From: CALCHA01 sp035548175
GTDB lineage: Bacteria; Planctomycetota; Phycisphaerae; WQYP01
Direction: 5' to 3'
Assembly (NCBI GenBank): GCA_035548175.1
Contig: DASZTO010000034.1
Coordinates: 1 to 64,000 of the forward strand
DNA length: 64,000 nt
In this document: positions 7,707 to 15,961 of the stretch, piece by piece
How positions within the stretch are numbered: the stretch's first letter is position 1
Layout: each line of letters starts with the position of its first letter
Translations under genes and position numbers: made by a program
Notes under the pieces: generated by a model
Database searches by the model: none
What the model was told of the DNA's origin: nothing
What the model saw: only the letters and a program-made list of their open reading frames with translations

Positions 7707-7980
7707 GTGCCCACTCGACCTCTTGTTGCAGAAGCACTTCGGCGATTCGTTCTGGCGTCGCGTCCAATCCGGGCGGGGCAGGGCGGCTAACGATCACGGG
7801 CAGGCCGGTTTTTTTATCCTTGATGACGCGGGGAGGGCGCAGGGTCTGACGAGAGGTTGTGGAGCGAAGGCCCTGGCGGAGAAGATCGGCGGCGAGGTCT
7901 TTAAGTTTTTTGCCTTCGTGGATGGCGCGCAGTTTAAGCTCTTTGACCAGTTCGGAGGGTAAATCGATCGTGGTTTTCAT
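7693..7980 (-). CDS. vapB: VapB-type antitoxin
   Basis: The 95-residue protein begins MKTTIDLPSELVKELKLRA, a ribbon-helix-helix DNA-binding segment, followed by KLKDLAADLLRQGL. The C-terminal part (TPERIAEVLLQQEVEWAR) should bind and block the PIN toxin. It is the first gene of a vapBC pair and overlaps vapC by 14 bp. A 7+4+7 palindrome ends three bases upstream of the start codon and is a good candidate for the autoregulatory operator. There is no room for a normal Shine-Dalgarno sequence between the palindrome and the ATG. Confidence 0.8.
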   Translation of the reverse strand: MKTTIDLPSELVKELKLRAIHEGKKLKDLAADLLRQGLRSTTSRQTLRPPRVIKDKKTGLPVIVSRPAPPGLDATPERIAEVLLQQEVEWARGSS

Positions 7981-7983
7981 ATG

Positions 7984-8001
7984 GCAAGCTTAACAGCTTG
8001 C
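7984..8001. promoter_or_regulatory. Candidate VapB operator palindrome
   Basis: GCAAGCT-TAAC-AGCTTGC is a perfect 7+4+7 inverted repeat immediately upstream of the vapB ATG. Position and symmetry fit autoregulation by the VapBC complex. Confidence 0.5.
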
Positions 8002-8065
8002 TGGTTTACTGGCAACTTCGGATTCAAGAATTTTGCCGCATTGTCCGGGAAATATGCGGGTTGAT

Positions 8066-8090
8066 ATTTTGCAGACGGTGTCTGCAAAAT
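8066..8090. terminator. Perfect hairpin downstream of comM
   Basis: ATTTTGCAGAC-GGT-GTCTGCAAAAT is a perfect 11+3+11 inverted repeat, 40 bp past the comM stop and 86 bp before vapB, both on the minus strand. The A/T ends of the stem act as the U-tract in either direction. A terminator is the simplest reading; an upstream regulatory site for vapBC is possible. Confidence 0.55.
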
Positions 8091-8129
8091 GAGGGCAGGT
8101 GAATGGATCGGCGAAGATGCTGGTGTTCA

Positions 8130-9683
8130 TCACCATCTCCGGTCTAAGAGGCGGTATTGGATGGCTTCGCTGATGTGTGCGGGAGAGATTTTTTCGGAGG
8201 ATTCGAGGTCGGCGATGGTGCGGGCGACTTTGCGGACCTTGTCGAAGGCGCGGGCGGAGAGGCCGAGTTCTTCCATGGCTTGTTTCATGAGGAGCTGGGA
8301 GGGCTGGTCGAGGACGCAGAAGCGGTCGATCTGGGGTTTGGACATGGTGGCGTTGGAGGTGGTGGTGTTGCCGAAGCGTTCGCGCTGGAGGGCGAGGGCG
8401 GCGGAGACTTGTTTGCGCATGGTGGCGGAGTCGGTGCCTTTGCGGGCGCTGGTGAGGTCGCGGTAGGTGACGGCGGGGACTTCGAGGTGGATGTCGATGC
8501 GGTCGAAGAGGGGGCCGGAGATTTTGGAGATGTAGCGGTCGATGGCGGCGAGCTCGGTGGCGGAGGCGGTTTTGGGGTCGAGGGTTCCGGAGCCGCGGTG
8601 GGAGGGATTCATGGCGGCGACGAGCATGAATTTGGCGGGGAAGGTGAGGGAGGAGTGGGAGCGGGCGATGGTGACGGCGCCGGATTCGAGGGGCTGGCGG
8701 AGGACTTCGAGGACGTTGCGGGGGAATTCGGGGAGCTCGTCGAGGAAGAGGATGCCGTTGTGGGCGAGGGAGACTTCGCCGGGGCGCGGGATGGAGCCGC
8801 CGCCGATGATGGAGGGGGAAGAGGCGGTGTGATGCGGCGCGCGGACGGGGCGGGTGCGGAGGAGCGGCTGGTCCTTGGGGAGCAATCCGACGGCGGAATA
8901 GATGCGGGAGGTTTCGAGGGCTTCGGCGCGGGTGAGCGGGGGGAGGATGGAGGGGAGGCGTTCGCAGAGCATGGTTTTGCCGGCGCCGGGGGGGCCGAGG
9001 AGCAGAATATTGTGGCGCGCGCTGGCGGCGATGGTGAGGGCGCGTTTGGCGAGTTCCTGGCCGCGGACTTCGACGAAATCCTTATGGTCGGCGGCGGTGA
9101 GGGCGTCGATGGAGTTTTCCTCGGGAGGCGTGGGTTCGAGGGCGAGCTGGCCGTTGAGAAAACCGACGACTTCGGCCAGCGCGCCGACGCTGTAGACTTC
9201 GATGTTGGGCACGACGGCGGCCTGGGGGGCGTTGTCGGGCGGAACGATGACGCCGGCAATGCCTTTCTCGGCCAGGGACTGAGCGAGCATGGCGATGGGG
9301 AGCGCGCCTTTGACGGGGCGGATGCGGCCGTCGAGGGCGAGCTCGCCGGCGATGAGATAGCGCTTGGCGCGATCCATCGCCTGCGTCGAGAGGACGCGGT
9401 TGACGGCGAGGATGCCCAGGGCGATGGGGAGTTCGAGGGCGTTGCCTTCTTTTTTGAGATCGGCGGGGGCGAGATTGATGGTGAGGCGGCCGTCGGGGAA
9501 ACCGTAGCCGGAGTTGAAGAGTGCGGAGCGGATGCGGTCGGCGGATTCTTTGACGGCGGTATCGGGGAGTCCGACGATGGTGGGTTTGGGGAGGGCTTCG
9601 GCGCGTTCGGCGAGATCGACTTCGACTTCGCAGGGGAGGGCGTCGATGCCATGAAGGACGGCGGCGTGGAGGCGGGCGAGCAT
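8130..9683 (-). CDS. comM: ComM/YifB-family Mg-chelatase-like AAA+ ATPase
   Basis: The 517-residue protein has the full family layout. An N-terminal Lon-protease-like fold (about 1-170) opens with MLARLHAAVLHGIDAL and contains VGLPDTAVKESADRIR. An AAA+ domain follows, with Walker A GPPGAGKT at residues 230-237 and a Walker B/DELP motif in GILFLDELPEF. A C-terminal Mg_chelatase_C domain ends in SPAHISEAIQYRLLDRRW. ComM helicase drives branch migration during natural transformation, so the gene suggests, without proving, that the cell can integrate foreign DNA. It stands alone on the minus strand with a hairpin downstream and the repeat-rich 9684-10155 gap upstream. Confidence 0.92.
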   Translation of the reverse strand: MLARLHAAVLHGIDALPCEVEVDLAERAEALPKPTIVGLPDTAVKESADRIRSALFNSGYGFPDGRLTINLAPADLKKEGNALELPIALGILAVNRVLSTQAMDRAKRYLIAGELALDGRIRPVKGALPIAMLAQSLAEKGIAGVIVPPDNAPQAAVVPNIEVYSVGALAEVVGFLNGQLALEPTPPEENSIDALTAADHKDFVEVRGQELAKRALTIAASARHNILLLGPPGAGKTMLCERLPSILPPLTRAEALETSRIYSAVGLLPKDQPLLRTRPVRAPHHTASSPSIIGGGSIPRPGEVSLAHNGILFLDELPEFPRNVLEVLRQPLESGAVTIARSHSSLTFPAKFMLVAAMNPSHRGSGTLDPKTASATELAAIDRYISKISGPLFDRIDIHLEVPAVTYRDLTSARKGTDSATMRKQVSAALALQRERFGNTTTSNATMSKPQIDRFCVLDQPSQLLMKQAMEELGLSARAFDKVRKVARTIADLESSEKISPAHISEAIQYRLLDRRW

Positions 9684-9836
9684 TCACTTCTCCGGCGGAA
9701 ACACGAAGAGACGAAGGGACGAAGGACCACGAAGGGGCTGGGGGGATTATGCACGAAAATGGGGCGGGAGATGAGGGGAAAGTTTGGGGGCGATAAAAAT
9801 GGTAGATGGGCGAGGAAACACAGGGCGGCAGGGCGC

Positions 9837-10110
9837 AACCGAATTAACCACGGGGTACACGGAGGGCACGGAGGATGGCGACGGCCCCCCCCACCGACGA
9901 CGACGACGTAAATGGCCACGAAAGGCACGAAAAGCACGAAAGATGATGACGGAATTGTCCACGAATGCACACGAATTTACACCAATGGACTGGTGGGATT
10001 GAATGACATGGGAAGTGGCCGCCGATGGACGCGGATGGACGCCGATGAATTGGATTGGGGTGGGGAAATCTTGTCGGCAAAGGAGGACGTTTCGAGATGT
10101 GAGCAGTGTT
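9837..10110 (+). repeat. Dispersed modular repeat, copy C (long form)
   Basis: Modules: AATTAACCACGG...CACGGAGG, GACGGCCCCCCCCACC, four GAC triplets, AAATGGCCACGAAAGGCACG, GAATTGTCCACGAATGC, ACACGAATTTACACCAATGG, then GATGGACGCGGATGGACGCC, ATTGGATTGGGG, and a tail TTGTCGGCAAAGGAGGACG-TTTCGAGAT. The tail is not made of simple repeats and is shared with copy D at 61 kb. The gap 9684-10155 holds this element plus a degenerate stretch of CACGAAGAGACGAAGG units at about 9697-9740, and no gene. Confidence 0.85.
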
Positions 10111-10155
10111 TGTAAGATAGTGGTTGGCGGGATTGGGGTGGGAGAGGAGGTGGGT

Positions 10156-10722
10156 ATGCGGCGGGTGGTGGCTGTGGGTGCGGCGGTGGTTGGGGTGGCG
10201 GCGGCGGCGGGGGGAGCGGTGTTGCATTGGTGGCCGCGGGATCGGGTGTTTCCGGGTAGGGCGCGGTGGGTGTTGGAGCGGCCGGAAGTGGTGGAGATTT
10301 ATACGCTGGATCCAGCGCCGGCTGCATATTCGCCGCCGTGGCCACATGGGGGGAAGTTTGGTGAATGGGATTATTTTGGCAAGGCGGGGATTGGGAATGA
10401 AGCGCGGCAGCGGGGGGTGATTGCGGCGGTTGAGGATGACATTGATATGGATCAAGAGGGGGCTTGGACAAAGTGCTTTGAGCCGCGGCATGCGTTGCGG
10501 GTGCAGCGGGGCGGTTATGTGGTGACCATCGAAATTTGTTATTCGTGCCACATGGTGCGCATCACGGAGGGGAAGGATTATCGATGGCACCGGATCAAGG
10601 GGACGTCGCACGCGGTGCTGGATGCGGCGCTGGTGGCGGAGGGGTTGCGCCCGGTGCCGGAGCGGGATCCGGCGGAGGGGGCGGTGGGATCGAGCGCTTC
10701 GGAGGCGGTGGGAACGCGATAA
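10156..10722 (+). CDS. Conserved membrane-anchored or secreted protein of unknown function
   Basis: The 188-residue protein starts MRRVVAVGAAVVGVAAAAGG, an N-terminal hydrophobic segment that is a signal anchor or signal peptide. The globular part has LERPEVVEIYTLDPAP, a FGKAGIGNEARQRGVIAAVEDDI middle and CFEPRHALRVQRGGYVVTIEICYSCHMVRI. Proteins with this CFxPRHxxR ... ICxxC core, as I recall them, are common and uncharacterised in Planctomycetota. The cysteines at the end of the motif could bind metal or form a disulfide. GGAGAGGAGG five bases upstream fixes the ATG, so the longer frame from 10003 is excluded. The MFS gene of the xylan operon starts only 26 bp after it, so co-transcription is possible. 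Confidence 0.65.
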   Translation: MRRVVAVGAAVVGVAAAAGGAVLHWWPRDRVFPGRARWVLERPEVVEIYTLDPAPAAYSPPWPHGGKFGEWDYFGKAGIGNEARQRGVIAAVEDDIDMDQEGAWTKCFEPRHALRVQRGGYVVTIEICYSCHMVRITEGKDYRWHRIKGTSHAVLDAALVAEGLRPVPERDPAEGAVGSSASEAVGTR

Positions 10723-10747
10723 GGCAGGCAGTGGCGGCGGTGGTATC

Positions 10748-12181
10748 ATGCGGGGCATGGCTGGCATGATGGATGCGGCGGACGAGCGGGTGGTGGGGCG
10801 GGTGATGCGGCGGTTGATACCGTTTTGCATTGCGTGTTATTTGCTGAATTATCTGGATCGGGTGAACATATCGATTGCGAAGTTGAACATGCAGGCGCCG
10901 GTGGCGGCGGGGGGCGTGCCGGGGTTTACGGAGGCGGTGTTTGGGAATGGGGCGGCGATATTTTTCCTGGGGTATTTTCTCTTTGAGGTGCCATCGAATC
11001 TGATTCAGGAGAAGGTGGGGGCGCGGCGGTGGATCGCGCGGATCATGATCACGTGGGGGCTGGTGTCGATGGGATTCGTGCTGGTGCGGGGGGAGTGGTC
11101 GTTTTACGGGTTGCGGTTTTTGCTGGGGCTGGCGGAGGCGGGATTTTTTCCGGGGATGATTCTGTATTTGTCGCACTGGGTGCCGCGGAGATACCGGGCG
11201 CGGGCGGCGGCGGCGTTTTTGACTTCGACGGCGATCGCGGGGGTGATCGGCAATCCGCTGGGGGGATTCATTCTTTATGCGGCGGACAAGCATCCGTTGT
11301 GGCTGCACAGTTGGCAGTGGCTGTTCATCGTGGAGGGGGTGCCGGCGGTGGTGATGGGGCTGGTGACGCTGCTGTTTCTGAACGATCGGCCGTCGCAGGC
11401 GCAGTGGCTGTCGGCGGAGGAGCGCGGGCGGCTGGAGGCGGTTCTGGCGCGCGACCAGGAGGATCATCCGGGCAGCGAGCTTTCGCAGCTTGAGGATGCG
11501 TTTCGCACGGGGAGCACGTGGTTCCTGGCGATTTTGTATGCCGTGATGATCTTCGGTTTCTACACGGCGAACTATTACACGCCGACGATCGTGAAGCAGA
11601 TGCTGACGGCGGCGGGGACGATCGACAAGGCGACGCCGCAGCATGTGGTGTACTTGGTGGTGGGGCTGCTGGCGGCGATACCGTTCGGGGTGGCGACGGT
11701 GGGGATGGTGCTGATCGGGCGGAGCTCGGATCGGCATGGCGAGCGGCGGTGGCACCTGGTGTTTGCGTGCGTGCTGCAGGCGGTGGGGATGCTGGTGGCG
11801 GCGGTGGGGTGCAGGGGATCGGGAGCGTGGGCGACGTGGGTGACGATCGGGGGGCTGGCGGTGGGGGCGATCGGGGCGTTCGGGATGTTCGGGCCGTTCT
11901 GGGCGTTGCCGACGGAATTGCTGACGGGGACGGCGGTGGCGGCGAGCGTGGCGGTGATCAACTCGATCGGGAATTTGTTTGGCGGATTCATGGGGAACAA
12001 GGCGTATGCGATCTGGGGGATGCAGCCGGTGCTGCTGATGGCGACGGGGTTGGCGGTAGTGGGAGCGGTGATGGCGGCGGTGGGCGTGGGGCGGAGGGCG
12101 CGGAGTTCGCAGGGGGTGTTGGCGCTGTCGGTGATGGAGGCGGTGCCGGAGACGGTGCGCGGGGCGGGGGAGGAGCCGTGA
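10748..12181 (+). CDS. MFS transporter of the anion:cation symporter family, probable hexuronate carrier
   Basis: The 477-residue protein has about twelve hydrophobic segments. Helix 1 reads CIACYLLNYLDRVNISIAKL, the family pattern YxxDRxNIS of anion:cation symporters (glucarate, galacturonate, tartrate and phthalate permeases). FEVPSNLIQEKVGAR follows helix 2 and a GLRFLLGLAEAGFFPGM motif lies in helix 4. Import of glucuronate or galacturonate is inferred from its partners: the GH115 enzyme in the same operon releases glucuronic acid. The next gene begins inside its stop codon (GTGA overlap), showing translational coupling to the sigma factor. Starts at 10757 and 10766 are also possible. Confidence 0.85.
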   Translation: MRGMAGMMDAADERVVGRVMRRLIPFCIACYLLNYLDRVNISIAKLNMQAPVAAGGVPGFTEAVFGNGAAIFFLGYFLFEVPSNLIQEKVGARRWIARIMITWGLVSMGFVLVRGEWSFYGLRFLLGLAEAGFFPGMILYLSHWVPRRYRARAAAAFLTSTAIAGVIGNPLGGFILYAADKHPLWLHSWQWLFIVEGVPAVVMGLVTLLFLNDRPSQAQWLSAEERGRLEAVLARDQEDHPGSELSQLEDAFRTGSTWFLAILYAVMIFGFYTANYYTPTIVKQMLTAAGTIDKATPQHVVYLVVGLLAAIPFGVATVGMVLIGRSSDRHGERRWHLVFACVLQAVGMLVAAVGCRGSGAWATWVTIGGLAVGAIGAFGMFGPFWALPTELLTGTAVAASVAVINSIGNLFGGFMGNKAYAIWGMQPVLLMATGLAVVGAVMAAVGVGRRARSSQGVLALSVMEAVPETVRGAGEEP

Positions 12182-12750
12182 GTGATTCGGCGGAAGATCG
12201 AGCGGATGAATCCGGGGAGCGGGCGGGTGGGGAGGCGCCGGCGCTGGAGGCGTCGGAGGTGTTGCCGCTGGTGTATGACGAGTTGCGGAGTTTGGCGCGG
12301 CGGCGGATGGCGCAGGAGCGAGTGGGGCACACGATGGGGGCGACGGCGCTGGTGCACGAGGCATACATGCGGCTGGCCGGGCCGATGCGGTTTGCGAATC
12401 GCGGACATTTTTTCGCAGCGGCGGCGGAAGCGATGCGGCGGATTCTGATCGATCATGCACGGACGCGCGGGCGGACGAAGCGCGGGGGCGGGGCGAAGCG
12501 GATGCCGCTGAGCGTGCTGGATCTGGCGGCATGTCCGGAGCCGGGGGAAATTCTGGCGTTCGATGAGGCGATTTCGCGCCTGGAGAAGGAATCGCCGACG
12601 GCGGCGTCGGTGGTGCGGCTGCGGTTCTATGCGGGGCTGAGCATCGATGAGACGGCGGAGGCGCTGGATGTTTCGGCGCGGACGGTGGATCGCGAGTGGA
12701 CGTATGCGCGGGCGTGGCTGTATCGGGCGTTGGAAAAGGAGCAGGGGTGA
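12178..12750 (+). CDS. ECF-type RNA polymerase sigma factor (planctomycete kinase-linked type)
   Basis: The 190-residue protein fits the Sig-70_X6/TIGR02999 ECF group: sigma-2 with LPLVYDELRSLARRRM, then GHTMGATALVHEAYMRL and AAAEAMRRILIDHAR, and a sigma-4 helix-turn-helix with LSIDETAEALDVSARTVDRE. It should direct RNA polymerase to a small regulon. The GTG start overlaps the transporter stop by four bases, so it is translated from the same mRNA. The kinase gene follows after 51 bp. This ECF group is repeatedly found beside Ser/Thr kinases in Planctomycetota, and the pair is expected to act together, although no anti-sigma factor is seen. The first 25 residues are acidic and low in complexity. 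Confidence 0.88.
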   Translation: MSDSAEDRADESGERAGGEAPALEASEVLPLVYDELRSLARRRMAQERVGHTMGATALVHEAYMRLAGPMRFANRGHFFAAAAEAMRRILIDHARTRGRTKRGGGAKRMPLSVLDLAACPEPGEILAFDEAISRLEKESPTAASVVRLRFYAGLSIDETAEALDVSARTVDREWTYARAWLYRALEKEQG

Positions 12751-12801
12751 GGCGGGCGCAGGGGAACCGGGGCAGCGGTAAGTTGTTGCCGAGGAGATGG
12801 C

Positions 12802-14601
12802 GTGGCGGTGTCGGTGAGTCAGGTTCGGGAGATTTTTGCGCGGGCGGTGGAAGTGCCGGCGGAAAAGCGTGCGGCGCTGGTGGCGGAGTTGTGCGGCGGG
12901 GATGCGGAGCTGCGCGAGGCGGTGGAAAGTTTGCTGGAGGCGCATGAGCGGGCGGGGGAGTTTCTGGGGGCGCCGGAGATTGGGCCGGGGCAATTGCCTG
13001 CGGAGGAGCGGTTGCTGGCGGGGGAGATGGTGGGGAACTATCGGCTGGTGCGCGTGATCGGGGAGGGCGGGTATGGGACGGTGTATCTGGCGGAGGAGCA
13101 GTTGCCCGGCGGCGAAAAGCTGCGCGTGGCGCTCAAGGTCATCAAGGCCGGGATGGACACGCGGCAGGTGATTGCGCGCTTTGAATTGGAGCGCAAGGCG
13201 TTGGCGCTGATGGATCATCCGCATATCGCGCGGGTGCTGGATGCGGGGACGACGGAGGGCGGGCGGCCGTACTTTGTGATGGAGCTGGTGGAGGGGATGG
13301 CGATTACGGATGAAGCGCGCGAGCGGCGGCTGACTCTGCGGCAGCGGTTGGAGCTGTTCGCCGATGTGTGCGATGCGGTGAGCCATGCGCATCAGAAGGG
13401 GATCATTCATCGGGATTTGAAGCCGGGGAATGTGCTGGTGATGCGGCGTCCGGGCGAAGAACGGGCGGTCGTGAAGGTGATCGACTTCGGCGTGGCCAAG
13501 GCGTTGTGGTCGGATGAGGAAGCCGATCTGCGCACGACGCGCACGCAAGGCGCGGCGGGGGCCGGCGGCGCGGCGTTCGTCGGCACGCCGCAATACATGA
13601 GCCCCGAGCAGGCCCGCAAGCCCGGGGGAGATATCGACGCGCGCACGGATGTCTATTCACTGGGCGTGGTGCTCTACGAGCTGATCACCGGCGCGGCGCC
13701 GCTCGATCCGGTGGCGCTGCGAATGGTCGGCTTCTGCGAAATGCACCGTCTTGTGCGCGAAGTGGACCCGGTGCCGCCAAGCGTGCGCCTGCGGCAATTG
13801 AGCGACACGCTGCTCGCCGGATCGCCCCGCCACGCGCGCGAGGTGCGCGAGATGGCGCGAGAGGCGGCCGGCGAGGTGGACTGGATCGTCACCAAAGCGA
13901 TGGAGAAGGAGCGTTCCCGCCGCTATGAGAGCGCGGCCGCGCTGGCGGCGGACCTGCGCGGGTTTCTGGCGGGAGAAGCGGTCGCCGCCGGACCGGTTTC
14001 GTCAGGCTATCGGGCGCGGCGGTTCGTCTGGCGCAAACGCCGTGCGGTCGCGGCGCTGATAGCGGCGATGATGACGGGCGCGGCGGTGTGGCTTGGGGTG
14101 GCGATGTGGAATCGCACCCGTGCGGCCGTCGCCGGTGCGCCGCCGTCGCTGGCGGAGCTGCGTCTCGTGCCGGGGCTGGTGGCGCGGGTCTACCAGGGAT
14201 CGTCGCGCCAGAGCCTCGTGACCACGCGGATCGATGCGCAGATCGACACCTTCTGGCGGCGCGGAACCTCGCCGGCCGCCGGGATCATCCCGCCGCACTA
14301 TTCCATGGAATGGACCGGCGTGCTGGTGGCGCCGGCGGAAGGCGTGCGCGCCATCGGCATCAACGTGGATGATCACGGCCGGCTGCTGATCGACGGCGCC
14401 GAGGTGGCGGCGGTGACCCGGCCGGGACAGCGCCTGTCGCCTGTGGCGCTCTCGCCCGGGCGGCATCGGCTGACGATGGACTATGGAAATGTGACGGCGG
14501 AAGGACACGCGAACTTGCTATGGCAGCTTCCGGGGAAGCAACTGGAGCCGGTGCCTGCGGGGGCGTTGTTTCATGAGGCGGGCGCGGCGACGGAACCGTG
14601 A
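12802..14601 (+). CDS. Transmembrane Ser/Thr protein kinase with external PA14 domain
   Basis: The 599-residue protein has an alpha-helical N-terminus (1-75), a complete Hanks kinase domain (about 80-390), one membrane helix (about 414-436) and a C-terminal PA14-like domain (about 455-590). Kinase motifs are intact: GEGGYGTVY (87-95), the ATP lysine K112, HRDLKPGN with D205, DFG (228-230) and the SPE activation-segment end. PA14 is recognisable from GLVARVYQG, MEWTGVLVAP, INVDDHGRLLIDG and LSPGRHRLTMDYG. PA14 domains often bind sugars, so the outer half may sense oligosaccharides and switch on the inner kinase; this is inference. The GTG start is placed behind GAGGAG. It follows the ECF sigma gene and precedes the xylanase by 65 bp. 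Confidence 0.88.
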   Translation: MAVSVSQVREIFARAVEVPAEKRAALVAELCGGDAELREAVESLLEAHERAGEFLGAPEIGPGQLPAEERLLAGEMVGNYRLVRVIGEGGYGTVYLAEEQLPGGEKLRVALKVIKAGMDTRQVIARFELERKALALMDHPHIARVLDAGTTEGGRPYFVMELVEGMAITDEARERRLTLRQRLELFADVCDAVSHAHQKGIIHRDLKPGNVLVMRRPGEERAVVKVIDFGVAKALWSDEEADLRTTRTQGAAGAGGAAFVGTPQYMSPEQARKPGGDIDARTDVYSLGVVLYELITGAAPLDPVALRMVGFCEMHRLVREVDPVPPSVRLRQLSDTLLAGSPRHAREVREMAREAAGEVDWIVTKAMEKERSRRYESAAALAADLRGFLAGEAVAAGPVSSGYRARRFVWRKRRAVAALIAAMMTGAAVWLGVAMWNRTRAAVAGAPPSLAELRLVPGLVARVYQGSSRQSLVTTRIDAQIDTFWRRGTSPAAGIIPPHYSMEWTGVLVAPAEGVRAIGINVDDHGRLLIDGAEVAAVTRPGQRLSPVALSPGRHRLTMDYGNVTAEGHANLLWQLPGKQLEPVPAGALFHEAGAATEP

Positions 14602-14666
14602 CATTTGCGTGTGGGTGAAGGGGCGGGTATGTACGCGCTTTTCGGCGGTTCCTTTTGGGAGCGGTG

Positions 14667-15944
14667 ATGGACAGCGCGGGCGAGCGACGTGGAATATGGG
14701 CGTGGGTGGGAATGCTGTTGATGGCGGCGATGGCTTGGATGGCGGGGGGATGTGCGGCTTTCGATAGAGATGCGTGGAAGCGCACGGCGGATGCGGATAT
14801 CGCGCGGTATCGGCAGCGGGATGCGAATGTGTCGCTCGTGGATGCGGCCGGGATGCCGCTGGCGGGGGTGCGGTTGACGATTCGGCAGAGGGCGAAGAGT
14901 TTTCCGTTTGGGTCGGCGATCAGCGGGGGGTTTTTGCGGAATGCCAAGTGGCAGGAGGAGTTCAAGGAGCATTTCAACTGGGCGGTGTTTGAGAATGAGA
15001 CGAAGTGGTATTCGAATGAGCCGGCGCAGGGGCGGGTGAATTATCGGCAGGCGGATGCGCTGGCGGCGTGGTGCGAGGCGAACGGGGTGAAGGTGCGGGG
15101 GCATTGTATTTATTGGGCGGTGGACAAGTGGCAGCAGGCGTGGCTGGCGGCGCTGGATGCGGAGGACCTGCGGGCGGCGGTGGAGCGGCGGATGGAGGTG
15201 GTGACGCATTTTGCGGGGCGCGTGCAAAGCTGGGATGTGGATAATGAGATGCTGCATGGGAGTTTTTTCGCGGATCGGCTGGGAGCGGGGATTCGGCCGT
15301 GGATGTTTGAGCGGGCGCACGCGCTCGATTCGGGTGTGCAGCTTTTCACGAACGATTACAACATTTTGAGCGTGGATCAGTCGTTCAAGCGCGTGCAAAC
15401 CCAGGCCTATGCCGAGCAGATTCGCGGGCTGCTCAAGCAAGGCGCGCCGATCACCGGCATCGGCGTGCAGGGGCATCTGTGGACGGAGGACATCCTGAAA
15501 CACCCCGAGGTGATCCGGCAGCGGCTGGACCTGCTGGCCAAACTCGGGCTGCCGATCTGGATCACGGAGTTTGATGTGGCGGACGCCGATCCGCGCGTGC
15601 GGGCGGACAAGCTGGAGCTGATTTATCGCACGGCGTACAGCGATCCGGCGGTGCAGGGAATCATGATGTGGGTGTTCTGGGCGGGGAATTCCTGGCGCGG
15701 GGCGAACGCGGCGCTCTTCGATCAGGATTGGAACATCAACGAAGAGGGCCGGCGGTTCGAAAGCCTGATGAAGGAATGGAGCACCTCCGTCAGCGTCACC
15801 ACCGGGAGCGATGGGCGCTGCGCGTTTCGCGGATTTCACGGAACCTATCATGTCGAGCGAGCCGACACGGGGGCGCCGGTCGGGGATTTTGAGTTGCGGC
15901 CCGGCGCGGGTGCGCAGGTCATTCGCCTGGTGCAGCCTTCGTGA
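14667..15944 (+). CDS. GH10 endo-beta-1,4-xylanase, lipoprotein
   Basis: The 425-residue protein has a lipoprotein signal (MLLMAAMAWMAGGC near residue 30), a short N-terminal beta domain and a GH10 barrel. Signatures: FENETKWYSNEP, GHCIYWAV, the acid/base glutamate E194 in WDVDNEMLHG and the nucleophile E301 in WITEFDV. GVQGHLW and MMWVFWAG complete the active-site clefts. It should cut the xylan backbone, anchored to a membrane facing the periplasm or outside. Residues after about 375 form a small beta domain (GRCAFRGFHGTYHVE). The ATG behind GGGAGCGG is preferred to the TTG at 14655. GH115 follows after 17 bp in the same operon. Confidence 0.93.
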   Translation: MDSAGERRGIWAWVGMLLMAAMAWMAGGCAAFDRDAWKRTADADIARYRQRDANVSLVDAAGMPLAGVRLTIRQRAKSFPFGSAISGGFLRNAKWQEEFKEHFNWAVFENETKWYSNEPAQGRVNYRQADALAAWCEANGVKVRGHCIYWAVDKWQQAWLAALDAEDLRAAVERRMEVVTHFAGRVQSWDVDNEMLHGSFFADRLGAGIRPWMFERAHALDSGVQLFTNDYNILSVDQSFKRVQTQAYAEQIRGLLKQGAPITGIGVQGHLWTEDILKHPEVIRQRLDLLAKLGLPIWITEFDVADADPRVRADKLELIYRTAYSDPAVQGIMMWVFWAGNSWRGANAALFDQDWNINEEGRRFESLMKEWSTSVSVTTGSDGRCAFRGFHGTYHVERADTGAPVGDFELRPGAGAQVIRLVQPS

Positions 15945-15961
15945 GCGGCAAGGAGATTGAT

